Of a stretch of 64,000 nucleotides of DNA, positions 18,978 through 27,647 are shown in pieces. The notes under the pieces are model-generated. The model was not told the DNA's origin. It saw nothing but the letters and a program-made list of their open reading frames with translations, and ran no database searches. The DNA is from UBA9676 sp963837105. GTDB taxonomy: Bacteria > Actinomycetota > Actinomycetes > Streptosporangiales > Streptosporangiaceae. The translations under genes were made by a program, and so were the position numbers. Location of the stretch: positions 62,001 through 126,000 of the forward strand of contig CAWIMG010000017.1 of the NCBI GenBank assembly GCA_963837105.1. The letters are read 5' to 3'. Positions within the stretch are counted from its first letter, which is position 1. Every line of letters starts with the position of its first letter.

Positions 18978-20065
18978 GGCGGGCGCTGCTGGTGTCCGGC
19001 TCGCTGGGCGCCGGGCACGACGTGCATGCCCGCGCGTTCGCGGCCTCGCTGGCCAGGCGCGGCTGGTCCACCGAGGTGCTGGATGCCATGGCGCTGCTGG
19101 GAAAGCGCGGCGGGTCGGCGGGGGAGGCGGTGTTCCGCGGCATGCTGGCCGTGCCCGGCCTGTACGACGCGTTCCACTTCGCCGGGCTGCGAGCCGGCAG
19201 CCGGGTGGCGCTGCTGGCCGACGCGGCCGCCCGCCGCCAGCTGGTGCCCCGGCTGCGGGATTACCTCGACGCGCATCCAGCAGACCTGGCGATCTCGGTG
19301 TTCGCGACCGCGGCGTCGGCGGTCAGCGCGCTGGCCGACCGCTACCCGCAGCTGACCCACGTGGTGCTGTGCAGTGACGTCACCCCGCATCGGCTCTGGG
19401 TCCACCCCAATGTGGACCTGTATCTGGTCACCTCGGCCGCGGCGGAGGCGGCGGTGCGGCGGTATGAGCCGCGGGCGCGGGTGCAGGTGGTGCCGTCACC
19501 GGTCCGGCCCGGGTTCCTCGACCCGCCGTCGCAGGAGCAGGCCCGGGCGGAGCTTGGGCTGGATGGGCACGAGCGGGCCGCGCTTCTGATGTCCGGCGCC
19601 TGGGGCCTGGGCCCGCTGGCGCAGGCCGCGGCCGGACTGGCCGATGCCGGGGTGCAGGTGCTGGCCGTGGCCGGGCGCAACGCGAAGCTTGAGAGCCGGC
19701 TCCGGGCCGTCGCGGCGAGCAGGCGACGGCTGACCGTGTTCGGCTATACCGAGCGGATCCCGGCCCTGATGGCGGCCTCCGATCTGGTGATCACCAGCTC
19801 CGGCGACACCTGCGCGGAGGCGCGGACGGTGGGCCGGCCGCTGCTGCTGCTCGACGTGGTGCCGGGCCATGGCCGGGACAATCTGCAGCATGAGCTGGAG
19901 CTGGGGGACGCGGCGGTCACCTCGCCGGGGCCGGCGCAGGTGGTGCGCAGCGCGCTGGCCGCGCTGGACCGGGTCAAGCCACCGCCGCCGGTTCCGGTCC
20001 GCCGCCCATCCTGGGAGGAAGCGTTCGCCGCCGCGCTGGACAGCATCGGGCTCAACGTCGGCTAA
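18974..20065 (+). CDS. MurG/MGDG-synthase-like glycosyltransferase (GT28 type)
   Basis: 363-residue glycosyltransferase with the GT-B fold of diacylglycerol glucosyl/galactosyl-transferases and MurG. The N-terminal GSLGAGHDVHARAFA matches the acceptor loop of MGDG synthases; the C-terminal donor half shows FGYTERIPALMAASDLVITSSGDTCAEA. GTG start overlaps the epimerase stop (GTGA). With the two upstream genes it suggests synthesis of an amino- or deoxysugar glycolipid; this is inference. Confidence 0.85.
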   Translation: MRRALLVSGSLGAGHDVHARAFAASLARRGWSTEVLDAMALLGKRGGSAGEAVFRGMLAVPGLYDAFHFAGLRAGSRVALLADAAARRQLVPRLRDYLDAHPADLAISVFATAASAVSALADRYPQLTHVVLCSDVTPHRLWVHPNVDLYLVTSAAAEAAVRRYEPRARVQVVPSPVRPGFLDPPSQEQARAELGLDGHERAALLMSGAWGLGPLAQAAAGLADAGVQVLAVAGRNAKLESRLRAVAASRRRLTVFGYTERIPALMAASDLVITSSGDTCAEARTVGRPLLLLDVVPGHGRDNLQHELELGDAAVTSPGPAQVVRSALAALDRVKPPPPVPVRRPSWEEAFAAALDSIGLNVG

Positions 20066-20105
20066 CCCCGGCCCACCTGCCGCTGGCACCGCCGCCCGGG
20101 GCTGG

Positions 20106-20732
20106 TCAGCCGGGCAGTGGCGGGAGCTTGCCGGTAGCCGCGGTCGCCCGCACACCCGCCATCATGATCGTGTCAACATAGGCCCGCTGGCGGTCCAGGG
20201 TCCGCAGGTCGCGCTGGAGCCGGGCGGTCGCGGCGGCTTGGGCCGCACCGCGGGAGTTCAGGATCTGGGCGACATCGGTCTGCACGTTCTGCGCATCCGG
20301 GAACGCCCAGGTGATCAGGCCATTCACGACCCGGTCGAGCCGGAAGCTGGCCAGTGACTCGGTGACCTGGTACTGGGTCAGGTCAGCGAGCAGTTCGTTG
20401 TTGGCGGGCGAGCAGTTGGCCGCCCCGTAGGTGGCGATCCCGGTGGCGGTCGGGACGTCGTGGCTGGCCCCGGCCTGGATTTCGTGCAGGGCCGTCAGCG
20501 ACTCCGACACCCCGCCGGCGCAGGACTGGATGTCGTAGGTCATGTCGTGCAGGAACCCGTTCATGTCGGTGGCCCGCTCCGCCTGGCTGGGGTGATGGGC
20601 CAGGCCGACCAGGACCGAGCCCACCAGCACCAGCGCACCGGCCACGAACAGCCAGCGCGGGGTCTTGCGCACCGGCCACCGGCTGTGCCGGAGCGGGACG
20701 TGTGGCGGGCCGGTGGTGACGGGGGTGGTCAT
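20106..20732 (-). CDS. Unknown membrane-anchored extracytoplasmic protein
   Basis: 208 residues with no family recognised. One membrane helix (about 27-45, LFVAGALVLVGSVLVGLA) is followed by a mostly helical extracytoplasmic domain with two Cys (SCAGGV and NCSPAN) that could form a disulfide. It starts 10 bases after the TlpA-like gene and ends the regulator/kinase/thioredoxin operon, so the thioredoxin-like neighbour may act on these cysteines. A sensor or copper/redox accessory role is only a guess. Confidence 0.65.
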   Translation of the reverse strand: MTTPVTTGPPHVPLRHSRWPVRKTPRWLFVAGALVLVGSVLVGLAHHPSQAERATDMNGFLHDMTYDIQSCAGGVSESLTALHEIQAGASHDVPTATGIATYGAANCSPANNELLADLTQYQVTESLASFRLDRVVNGLITWAFPDAQNVQTDVAQILNSRGAAQAAATARLQRDLRTLDRQRAYVDTIMMAGVRATAATGKLPPLPG

Positions 20733-20742
20733 AGATTCCGCC

Positions 20743-21424
20743 TTAGTGCGCCTGCTGGCCGATCAGGGCGGCTCCCGCGGCCAGCTCCGCCTGGGTGACC
20801 GCGCCGTAGACCCGCTTCACGATCTGGTGACGGGAGTTCAGGAAGAACGTGTCCGGCAATCCCGGCAAATCGTAGGCGATCACGGTGGCATCGGTGGACG
20901 GTTCGGTGACGACCGGGTAGGCCACGCCGGTCCGGTGCACGAACGCAAGCGCCGACCGCGTGGTGTCGCTGACGTCGATGCCAATGATGTGCACCTGGCC
21001 GTGCCTGGCCCGGAAGAACCGGGCGAGCATGGGTGTCTCCCGCTGGCAGGGTTCGCACCAGGAGGCGAAGAAGTTCACGATCACCGGCACGGCCGGCCAG
21101 TGAGTTCAGCGAGAGCTGCTGGCCAGGGTTGCCCAGTTTGGCGAGGGTGAAGTTCTTCGCCTGGACAGCTGCCGTCTGCTGCGGGCCGCCGGTGCCGGTG
21201 AAGCTGAGGATGACGATCGCGGCGATGCCCAGCACGACCGCGGCGAGCGCGGTCAGCCGGCCTGGCCCGAGGCTGCGCAGCCGCTGCGGCCAGCCGGGGC
21301 CGCCTGGCCCAGCCGGGCCAGTTCCGCCCGGTCCTGCCAGGCCCCGGCCCTGAGCCTGGTCCTGGCCCGGGGCTTGCCCGTTGCTCACCGGAGCGTCCTG
21401 GCCGGGGCGGCCACCGTTGGTCAT
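20743..21424 (-). CDS. TlpA/ResA-like membrane-anchored thioredoxin (frame broken once)
   Basis: Extracytoplasmic thiol-disulfide protein. The N-terminal 50 residues are Gly/Pro/Gln-rich and cytoplasmic, then comes one helix (LTALAAVVLGIAAIVILSF) and the TlpA domain with FASWCEPCQRETPML (CxxC), a GIDVSDT strand and the cis-Pro region GLPDTFFLN. The frame breaks near 21090 between LNSLAG and RPVIVNFFASWC, where one extra base must be removed. The start ATG overlaps the kinase stop (ATGA). Because it adjoins the oxidase cluster, reduction of CuA-site cysteines of subunit II is a plausible job. Confidence 0.88.
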
Positions 21425-22842
21425 GATGTCCTGCCTCGCCGTGAGTCTTTCAGCGCGGCCGTGCCGGGCACCGGCGGGGTTGGGGCCGACCGCGCTGCTG
21501 GTGGCACCGTACCGCCACCACCGCTGTCCACGGCGGCGGTCACCGGGAGCACCAGCTCGAATTCGCTGCCCTGGCCGCCCGTGCTGCGGACGAGCGCCTC
21601 GCCGCCATGCGCCCGGGCGACGGCACGGACCAGGGCCAGGCCGAGACCGGTGCGCTGGCCGTCGCCCGGCCCCGCGCCGGACCGGAACCGGTCGAAGATG
21701 TGTGCCAGCTCGGCCGCCGGGATACCGGTGCCACTGTCGGCGATGATCATGCGGCCGCTACTGCCGCCATCACCGGGCAGCACGCTCAGCTGGATGATGT
21801 CACCTTCCCCGGTGTGCCGGACGGCGTTCTCCAGCAGCGCGTCGACGGCCAGGCCGAGCCGCTCCCGGTCGGCCTCCACGGTGACCGGATCCAGCCGGCC
21901 GAGCCGCCACCTGCGGGCCGCGGTGGGCATCCACTTGCGCAGCACATCCATCGTGAACCGGTCGAGCGCGACCGGCTCCAGGCGGAGGAACTCCGGATCC
22001 TCCGCGGCCGCGATCATCAGCAGCCGCTCGCCCAGATGACGGAGCCGGGTCAGTTCGCCGACGACCACGTCGATGTCGCGTGCTGCCCGGCGGTTCTCGC
22101 CGCCAAGCTCGGCGGCCAGCAGCTCCGCGTGACCCAGTGCGATCGTGATCGGGGTGCGCAGCTGGTGCGAGGCGTCCTGCAGGAACCGGCGCTGGGTGGC
22201 CAGCAGCCGGGCGTTCTCCGCGCTGACCCGGGAGCGTTCCTCGTCGGCCAGCAGCCGGCGCCGGGCGTGCCAGACCATGGCCCAGAACATGGCCGCCAGC
22301 AGTGGCACCTCGGTGAGCTCGTCCAGCGGCTGGGTGTGGCGCCAGACATCCCAGCTGACGGCGGCGCCGGTGGCCAGGATGACGATGCCGAGCACCCACA
22401 GGGTCGGCCGGGCCGCCCACACCCGGAAGCCGTACAGGATCGTGAAGCTGATCCAGATGAAGTGGAACGGCACCGTCTCCCACTGTGCGAAGAACAGCAT
22501 CGCGATCAGGTTGGCCACCGAGAACGCCACCCAGGCGGCGTCCACCCAGCCGTACCGGAACGGCCAGCGCAGGCCGGTGGGGTGGCTGGCAGGAGCAGGC
22601 CTGGCCAGCGCCGGCGGCTGGGCGGCCAGCACGGATGCCTGGGTGGTCAGCGCGGACCGCTGGGCAGCCAGCGCGGACTGGCCCGGATGGTCACCGTTGC
22701 GCAGGAACGGCAGCCCGCCCAGGACCGGAGGCAGCAGGGCGACCGGCACCCGCCGCGCCAGGGCCAGCGCCCGGCCCGGCGCGGCGGCGGCCTGCCGCCA
22801 GCCCGGTCTCAGCTGCTCACGAAGCAAGCCGGTAGCCTTCAC
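21421..22842 (-). CDS. Membrane sensor histidine kinase
   Basis: 473 residues. An N-terminal low-complexity tail contains repeats around SALAAQ/SVLAAQ (about 55-80), followed by about four membrane helices (100-195), a DHp domain with phosphoacceptor His in FLQDASHQLRTPITIALGH, and an HATPase domain with N box LLENAVRHT, G1 IADSGTGIP and G2 GLGLALVRAVARAHGG. The sensing helices are short and lack a large outside domain, so it probably senses within the membrane. Overlaps the response regulator by 26 bases. Confidence 0.95.
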   Translation of the reverse strand: MKATGLLREQLRPGWRQAAAAPGRALALARRVPVALLPPVLGGLPFLRNGDHPGQSALAAQRSALTTQASVLAAQPPALARPAPASHPTGLRWPFRYGWVDAAWVAFSVANLIAMLFFAQWETVPFHFIWISFTILYGFRVWAARPTLWVLGIVILATGAAVSWDVWRHTQPLDELTEVPLLAAMFWAMVWHARRRLLADEERSRVSAENARLLATQRRFLQDASHQLRTPITIALGHAELLAAELGGENRRAARDIDVVVGELTRLRHLGERLLMIAAAEDPEFLRLEPVALDRFTMDVLRKWMPTAARRWRLGRLDPVTVEADRERLGLAVDALLENAVRHTGEGDIIQLSVLPGDGGSSGRMIIADSGTGIPAAELAHIFDRFRSGAGPGDGQRTGLGLALVRAVARAHGGEALVRSTGGQGSEFELVLPVTAAVDSGGGGTVPPAARSAPTPPVPGTAALKDSRRGRTS

Positions 22843-23524
22843 CGCGCACCGTCTTGATCAGGTCGAAACCGAGCTTGGACCGCAGCCGGCGGACGCAGAC
22901 GTCCACCACGTTCGAGCCGGGGTCGAAGTCGTACCCCCAGACTGACGCCAGCAGCTGGCCCTTGCCCACCGCCTGCCCGGTGTGTTCCATCAGTTCCCGC
23001 AGCAGCAGGAACTCCAGCCTGGTCAGGGCGACCGGGCCGTCTCCGATGCTGGCTTCCAGCCGGCCCACATCCAGGGTCAGGTCACCGGCCCGCAGTACCT
23101 CATTAACCTGGTGACCGTCGCCGCGCAGCCGGACCCGCACCCTTGCCAGCAGCTCCGCCAGCGAGAAGGGCTTGGTCAGGTAATCCTGCGCGCCGAGTTC
23201 CAGGCAGTCGACCTTGGTGGTGACGTCGGCAAGGCAGGATAGCACCAGCACCGCCTGCTCACGCCGTTCGGCCAGCAGCTGGGCCAGGAACTGGCGGCCG
23301 TCCAGGCCGGGCATGACCAGATCCAGGATGACCAGGCCATAGTCACCACCGATGGCCTGCCGGAGCCCGTCGGTCCCGTCAGCAGCGGCATCCACCGCGT
23401 AGCCAGCAGTCAGCAGCGCGCGGCTGATGAAGTCACGGATCCGAGGCTCGTCATCGACGACCAGAATGCGCCGCCCTGCCGTGCCGTCCGCCTGGTCGGA
23501 TGCCGTGATCGGCAGTTGTGTCAT
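22817..23524 (-). CDS. OmpR-family response regulator
   Basis: Receiver domain (RILVVDDEPRIRDF, phosphoacceptor Asp in LVILDLVMPGLDG, Lys in DYLTKPFSLAELL) followed by a winged-helix output domain (VALTRLEFLLLRELM ... VDVCVRRLRSKLG, VRGEGYRLAS). The ATG at 23524 is chosen over one 14 codons upstream, since AAAGG precedes it and the extra residues are not conserved. Partner of the overlapping kinase. Placement opposite the oxidase cluster suggests control of respiration or copper redox balance. Confidence 0.95.
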   Translation of the reverse strand: MTQLPITASDQADGTAGRRILVVDDEPRIRDFISRALLTAGYAVDAAADGTDGLRQAIGGDYGLVILDLVMPGLDGRQFLAQLLAERREQAVLVLSCLADVTTKVDCLELGAQDYLTKPFSLAELLARVRVRLRGDGHQVNEVLRAGDLTLDVGRLEASIGDGPVALTRLEFLLLRELMEHTGQAVGKGQLLASVWGYDFDPGSNVVDVCVRRLRSKLGFDLIKTVRGEGYRLAS

Positions 23525-23917
23525 GTTGCCTTTACCCCGCCACCGCGGCTCACACCGGGATGGCATCTCCTGTGACGAGCCTCCACCTCACGGTGGGCGC
23601 TGGTCAACCGGGCTTAGGCAAACCATTGCACAGTCGCCGCACCGCCGCAGGGATGGTGCGGACCTGTTATCTGGCGAGGCGTAATCGAAATGTTATGGAA
23701 AGCTTCCGCTTCCCCTGCTCAGGCACGGTGGCGGTACCCCATACGGGCATCGGGATCATGACAATTTGGTCATCCACTGCCTGCACTGTTGCCGAATGCA
23801 CCCGATGCCCAGAAGATCGGGTCCGTAACAGGCATCCGGCCGGGGTTCCGGGGGGGGACCCACGGCCGGCCCCAATCGTGTGCGCGCTGCGCCCGCGAAG
23901 AAGCGAGGTGGTGACTG
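23525..23917. promoter_or_regulatory. Divergent promoter region between regulator and oxidase operons
   Basis: A 393-base non-coding spacer, locally richer in A/T around 23680-23780, which must hold the promoters for both operons. It contains a run of eight G at 23850-23857. No confident -35/-10 pair or operator could be assigned by eye. Confidence 0.5.
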
Positions 23918-24658
23918 GTGTCTGTGCCAGCCCGTGTCGTGACCCTGCTGGTGGCGTTCGCCCTAGTGGTCGTCGGTGCGGTGTTCGTGGTCACGCATTT
24001 CCTCCTGGGCGGTCCGCCCACCGTGGACTACACGGGCGCGGCGCAAAACGGCGTGGTCAACGTCGTACTTCAGGAAGACCCGCAGAACAACTCGGCCAGC
24101 AAGCCCATCTGGGTGAGCTACTACGTGATGAAGCCGGGTGCCAACCCCAGCTCCCAGTCCTCGTGGGTGCATACCACGCTGTTCTCCGTCCCGCCGAACA
24201 CCAGGGTGAACGTCACCATCCGCGGCTACGACGGCTGCACGCCGCTGCGGAACAACTACTGGAGCCAGGTCCAGGGCACGCTGGGCAACGTCGTCGCCCT
24301 GCAGCAGTTCCAGGACACCGGCAAAGCGGTGGGACCGGTGAAGGTCACGTCGGTCGTCAACGCCTGGTCCGGCTGCAACGTCGGGCACACCTTCGCCATC
24401 CCCAGCCTCGGCGTCTTCGTGCCGGTGGCATCGCCCAACGCCAACAACAACGGGAACAAGGGCGGCCTGTGCGGCAGCTCGCCGTGCGTGTCCGGCCCGT
24501 TCTCACTGGAGAAGTTCAGCTTCATGACACCTGACCACACCGGCGAGTTCCGGTGGCAGTGCTTCGTCCCGTGCGGCGGCGGATACCTCGACGGCAATGG
24601 TGGACCTATGCAGACGATCGGTTACATGGCCGGGCAGATGAATGTGGTGAGCTCATGA
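23918..24658 (+). CDS. Membrane-anchored CuA-like cupredoxin heading the oxidase operon
   Basis: 246 residues: an N-terminal helix (about 8-30) and an extracytoplasmic domain. The C-terminal part resembles a cupredoxin metal loop: His207, then RWQCFVPC (Cys215, Cys219) and GGPM (Met231). This CxxxC...M spacing recalls, without copying, the CuA loop of oxidase subunit II. Its stop overlaps the subunit II ATG (ATGA), so the two are made together. I infer a copper-binding electron carrier or assembly factor for the oxidase. A ribosome site (GAGG) precedes the GTG. Confidence 0.7.
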   Translation: MSVPARVVTLLVAFALVVVGAVFVVTHFLLGGPPTVDYTGAAQNGVVNVVLQEDPQNNSASKPIWVSYYVMKPGANPSSQSSWVHTTLFSVPPNTRVNVTIRGYDGCTPLRNNYWSQVQGTLGNVVALQQFQDTGKAVGPVKVTSVVNAWSGCNVGHTFAIPSLGVFVPVASPNANNNGNKGGLCGSSPCVSGPFSLEKFSFMTPDHTGEFRWQCFVPCGGGYLDGNGGPMQTIGYMAGQMNVVSS

Positions 24659-25605
24659 CCACGCCTGAAGCGACCACCAGCACGGCCCCCGGGTCCGAGC
24701 CGCGGCACGGACTGCGCATCTTCCTCATCTGGCTGCCATTGACGATCATCGCCGACCTGCTCATCTGGTTCGTCGCCTACCCGCACTTCCCGCCCGGGCG
24801 GATGACGGACCAGGCGCAGGGCCAGGCGTTCGACATCGCGGTCATGACCATGCTGGTCGCCCCGGTGCTGCTGTTCATCTGGATCTACTTCGCCTACGCC
24901 CTCACCGTCTGGCGGCGCCGCCCGGGTGATGAGGACGATGCCCAGCCCATCCACGGCAACACCAGGATCCAGGCGACCTGGATCACCACCACCTCGGTCA
25001 TCGTGCTCGGCCTGTTCGTCTTCGGCACGGTCCAGCTCATCGTGCCGGCCGGGGCGGGCGCGGGCGAGGGCCCGTCACCGATCTGGAAACCCCATGTGAA
25101 CCAGATGCTCCAGGTGCAGGTCATCGGCCAGCAGTGGGCCTTCACCTACCGGTTCCCGCAGTTCGGCGGCATCGAGACCACCCAGCTGGAATTGCCCATC
25201 GGCGAGGAAGTCCAGTTCAACGTGACCTCCCTGGACGTGATCCACAGCTTCTGGGCCTACACGCTCGGGGTGAAGGCGGATGCCAACCCGGGCGTGAACA
25301 ACGTCGCGTTCGCCAAGGCCCAGGAACTCGGGAACTTCACCGTCCGCTGCAACGAGCTGTGCGGGCTCTGGCACGGGGCCATGTTCAACAGCGGCAAGGT
25401 GGTGTCTCCGGCTGACTTCATGGCCTGGGCGAACGGCATCCGGAGCAGGGAAGCGCGGACCGGGGTGCTGACCGCCCTGCCCGCGTACTCGCTGACCTAC
25501 GACCCCACGTCGATCTCGACGCTGGGCAGCGAGCTCACCAAGGTGGTCGGCATCACCGGGGCGCCCGGTTACTACTACTCGCCAGCCAACCCGGTGCAGC
25601 CATGA
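24655..25605 (+). CDS. ctaC: Cytochrome c oxidase subunit II
   Basis: CuA-carrying subunit that accepts electrons from cytochrome c. Two N-terminal membrane helices (about 22-45 and 60-85, with a further one near 105-125) precede the cupredoxin domain. The CuA ligands are His in DVIHSFW and the loop VRCNELCGLWHGAMF (CxxxCxxxHxxM). No heme c motif is fused to the C terminus, so an external cytochrome c is needed. 316 residues. Confidence 0.96.
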   Translation: MTTPEATTSTAPGSEPRHGLRIFLIWLPLTIIADLLIWFVAYPHFPPGRMTDQAQGQAFDIAVMTMLVAPVLLFIWIYFAYALTVWRRRPGDEDDAQPIHGNTRIQATWITTTSVIVLGLFVFGTVQLIVPAGAGAGEGPSPIWKPHVNQMLQVQVIGQQWAFTYRFPQFGGIETTQLELPIGEEVQFNVTSLDVIHSFWAYTLGVKADANPGVNNVAFAKAQELGNFTVRCNELCGLWHGAMFNSGKVVSPADFMAWANGIRSREARTGVLTALPAYSLTYDPTSISTLGSELTKVVGITGAPGYYYSPANPVQP

Positions 25606-25665
25606 TCCGGCCCGGGCCGCTGGCGGCGCACTCGTTGTCAATCGTCTCCATGGAGAGGTGACCGG

Positions 25666-27645
25666 ATGGCCATCGAAACCACACCGGGTGCGGACCGGAC
25701 CCAGCCTGTCGGCGGGGGCCCCGGCGGCGGGGCGGCGAGCCGGCCCTGGTGGATGAAGCCAGCCGTGCACACCGGCCTGATCGGGGCCGTGATCGGCTAC
25801 CTGTTCGGTCACTGGATGGGCAATGCCCTCAGCCCGGACTTCGCCCCCGGCGGCTCGCTCTACGCTGAAGCGCTGGCCAACAACTTCGACATGCCGCTCG
25901 TGCTCGGCTACGTCTTCGGCACGATCGGCTGGCTGGGTGGGCTCGGGGTCTTCAACGACCTGGGCAGGCTCATGATCGGCAAGCCGCTGCGGGACATCGA
26001 GCATGCCCCGGAGGGTGGCCTGGCCAAGTACTTCCGGTACACCCTCGACCACAAGGTAGTGGGTGTCCAGTACCTGTTCGGGATGATCGTCTACTTCCTG
26101 ACCGGCGGCCTGTTCGCGCTGGCGATCAGGACTGAGCTGCTCTCGCCCACGAACCACATCTTCAGCTCGAGTACCTACCTGATGGTGGTGGGCGAGCACT
26201 CGGTCATGATGATGATGATGATGTCGTCGGTTGTGCTCGGGCCGTTCGGCCAGTACTTCGCCCCGCTCATGATCGGGTCGAAGCGGATGGCGTTCCCGCG
26301 GATCGAGGCGCTGGGATTCTGGCTCACCCCGGCCGCCTACGTGATCTTGCTGTCCGGCGTCCTGCTCGGTGGCTTCCCGACCGGCTGGACCGGCTATGCC
26401 CCGCTGAACATCCAGGCCACGCCGGGGATGGACACCTACGCGATCGCGTTTGGCATCATGGGCATCTCGATGATCCTGGCCGGCTTCAACATCATCGTGA
26501 CCTACATCAACTACCGCGCGCCGGGCATGCGGTGGGGCCGCCTGCCGATGTTCGTGTGGTCGATGTTCACCGTCTCGTTCCTGCAGGTGCTCGCAGTACC
26601 GGTGCTGATCGCAGGCTTCTACATCATGATCATGGACCGGACCTGGCAGACCGCGTTCTATGTGAACCAGCTCGGCGGCAGCAGCTACCTGTACCAGAAT
26701 CTGTTCTGGTTCTTCGGGCATCCGGAGGTGTACATCCTGGCCCTGCCGGGCTTCGGGGTGGTGGCGGAGATCCTCCCGGTCTTCTGCCGCAAGCCGCTGT
26801 TCGCCTACAAAGTGGGCATCGCGGGCATGTTCGGGGTGGCGCTGCTGAGCTGGTTCGTCTGGCAGCACCACCTGTTCGTCAGCGGCATCAACCCGGACAT
26901 GCGCCCGCTGTACATGCTCACCACCGAGCTGATCTCGATCCCGACCGGGTTCATCTACCTGGTCGCGCTGGGCACACTCTGGAAAGCGAAGATCAAGTTC
27001 GAGGTGCCGATGCTGTTCGCCCTGGGGATGTACTTCAACTTCCTCATCGGCGGGATCACCGGGGTGTACCTGTCCGATGTCCCGGCCGATACCACCGAGC
27101 ACGGCAGCTTCTTCGTGATGGGCCATTTCCACTACACGATCATGGGCGGCCTGATCTTCGCGTTCTTCGGCGGCATCTACTACTGGGTGCCGAAGATGCT
27201 CGGGGTCGAGCTGAACAAGACGCTGGGGAAGATCCACTTCTGGACCATGTTCATCTTCTTCAACTCGACGTTCCTGCCGATGTTCTTCCTGGGCATGGCC
27301 GGGATGCCGCGGCGGGTGTTCGAGTACGCGCTGAACCTGCAGCCGCTCAACGTCTGGGCGTCGGTCTCCGCTTACCTGCTCGGGGTCTCGATGCTCATCT
27401 TCCTGTGGAACTTCATCTGGTCGACGCTGTTCGCCCGGAAGCGGGCGGCCGCCAACCCGTGGAACGCCCGCGGGCTGGAATGGCAGGTGCCCACGCCGGT
27501 ACCGCCGGAGAACTTCGAGCACATCCCGGTGGTGCTGTCTGGCCCGTATGAGTACGGCGTCAAAGACGCGCCGCCGGTCGCCGACCTGAACCCGCCAGTC
27601 GGCGTGGTCGCCGCGGCCTACGCCGGCGCAGGAGTGGAGGCATAG
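25666..27645 (+). CDS. ctaD: Cytochrome c oxidase subunit I
   Basis: Heme-copper oxidase catalytic subunit, 659 residues. CuB and heme ligands appear in FFGHPEVYILALPGFG (His and the cross-linked Tyr), WQHHLFVSG (His pair) and GHFHYTIMGG (heme ligands). The glycine-glutamate pattern GHPEV marks an A1-type enzyme. An N-terminal extension of about 90 residues with two extra helices precedes the usual core. Six consecutive ATG codons (26206-26223) give a Met6 stretch right after VVGEHSV in an early helix. Preceded by GGAGAGG. Confidence 0.97.
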   Translation: MAIETTPGADRTQPVGGGPGGGAASRPWWMKPAVHTGLIGAVIGYLFGHWMGNALSPDFAPGGSLYAEALANNFDMPLVLGYVFGTIGWLGGLGVFNDLGRLMIGKPLRDIEHAPEGGLAKYFRYTLDHKVVGVQYLFGMIVYFLTGGLFALAIRTELLSPTNHIFSSSTYLMVVGEHSVMMMMMMSSVVLGPFGQYFAPLMIGSKRMAFPRIEALGFWLTPAAYVILLSGVLLGGFPTGWTGYAPLNIQATPGMDTYAIAFGIMGISMILAGFNIIVTYINYRAPGMRWGRLPMFVWSMFTVSFLQVLAVPVLIAGFYIMIMDRTWQTAFYVNQLGGSSYLYQNLFWFFGHPEVYILALPGFGVVAEILPVFCRKPLFAYKVGIAGMFGVALLSWFVWQHHLFVSGINPDMRPLYMLTTELISIPTGFIYLVALGTLWKAKIKFEVPMLFALGMYFNFLIGGITGVYLSDVPADTTEHGSFFVMGHFHYTIMGGLIFAFFGGIYYWVPKMLGVELNKTLGKIHFWTMFIFFNSTFLPMFFLGMAGMPRRVFEYALNLQPLNVWASVSAYLLGVSMLIFLWNFIWSTLFARKRAAANPWNARGLEWQVPTPVPPENFEHIPVVLSGPYEYGVKDAPPVADLNPPVGVVAAAYAGAGVEA

Positions 27646-27647
27646 CC

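Noticed and set aside
20066..20105. CCCCGG...CCGGGG pairing between convergent genes
   Set aside because: Arms are separated by more than 20 bases and interior pairing is weak, so it was not listed as a terminator.
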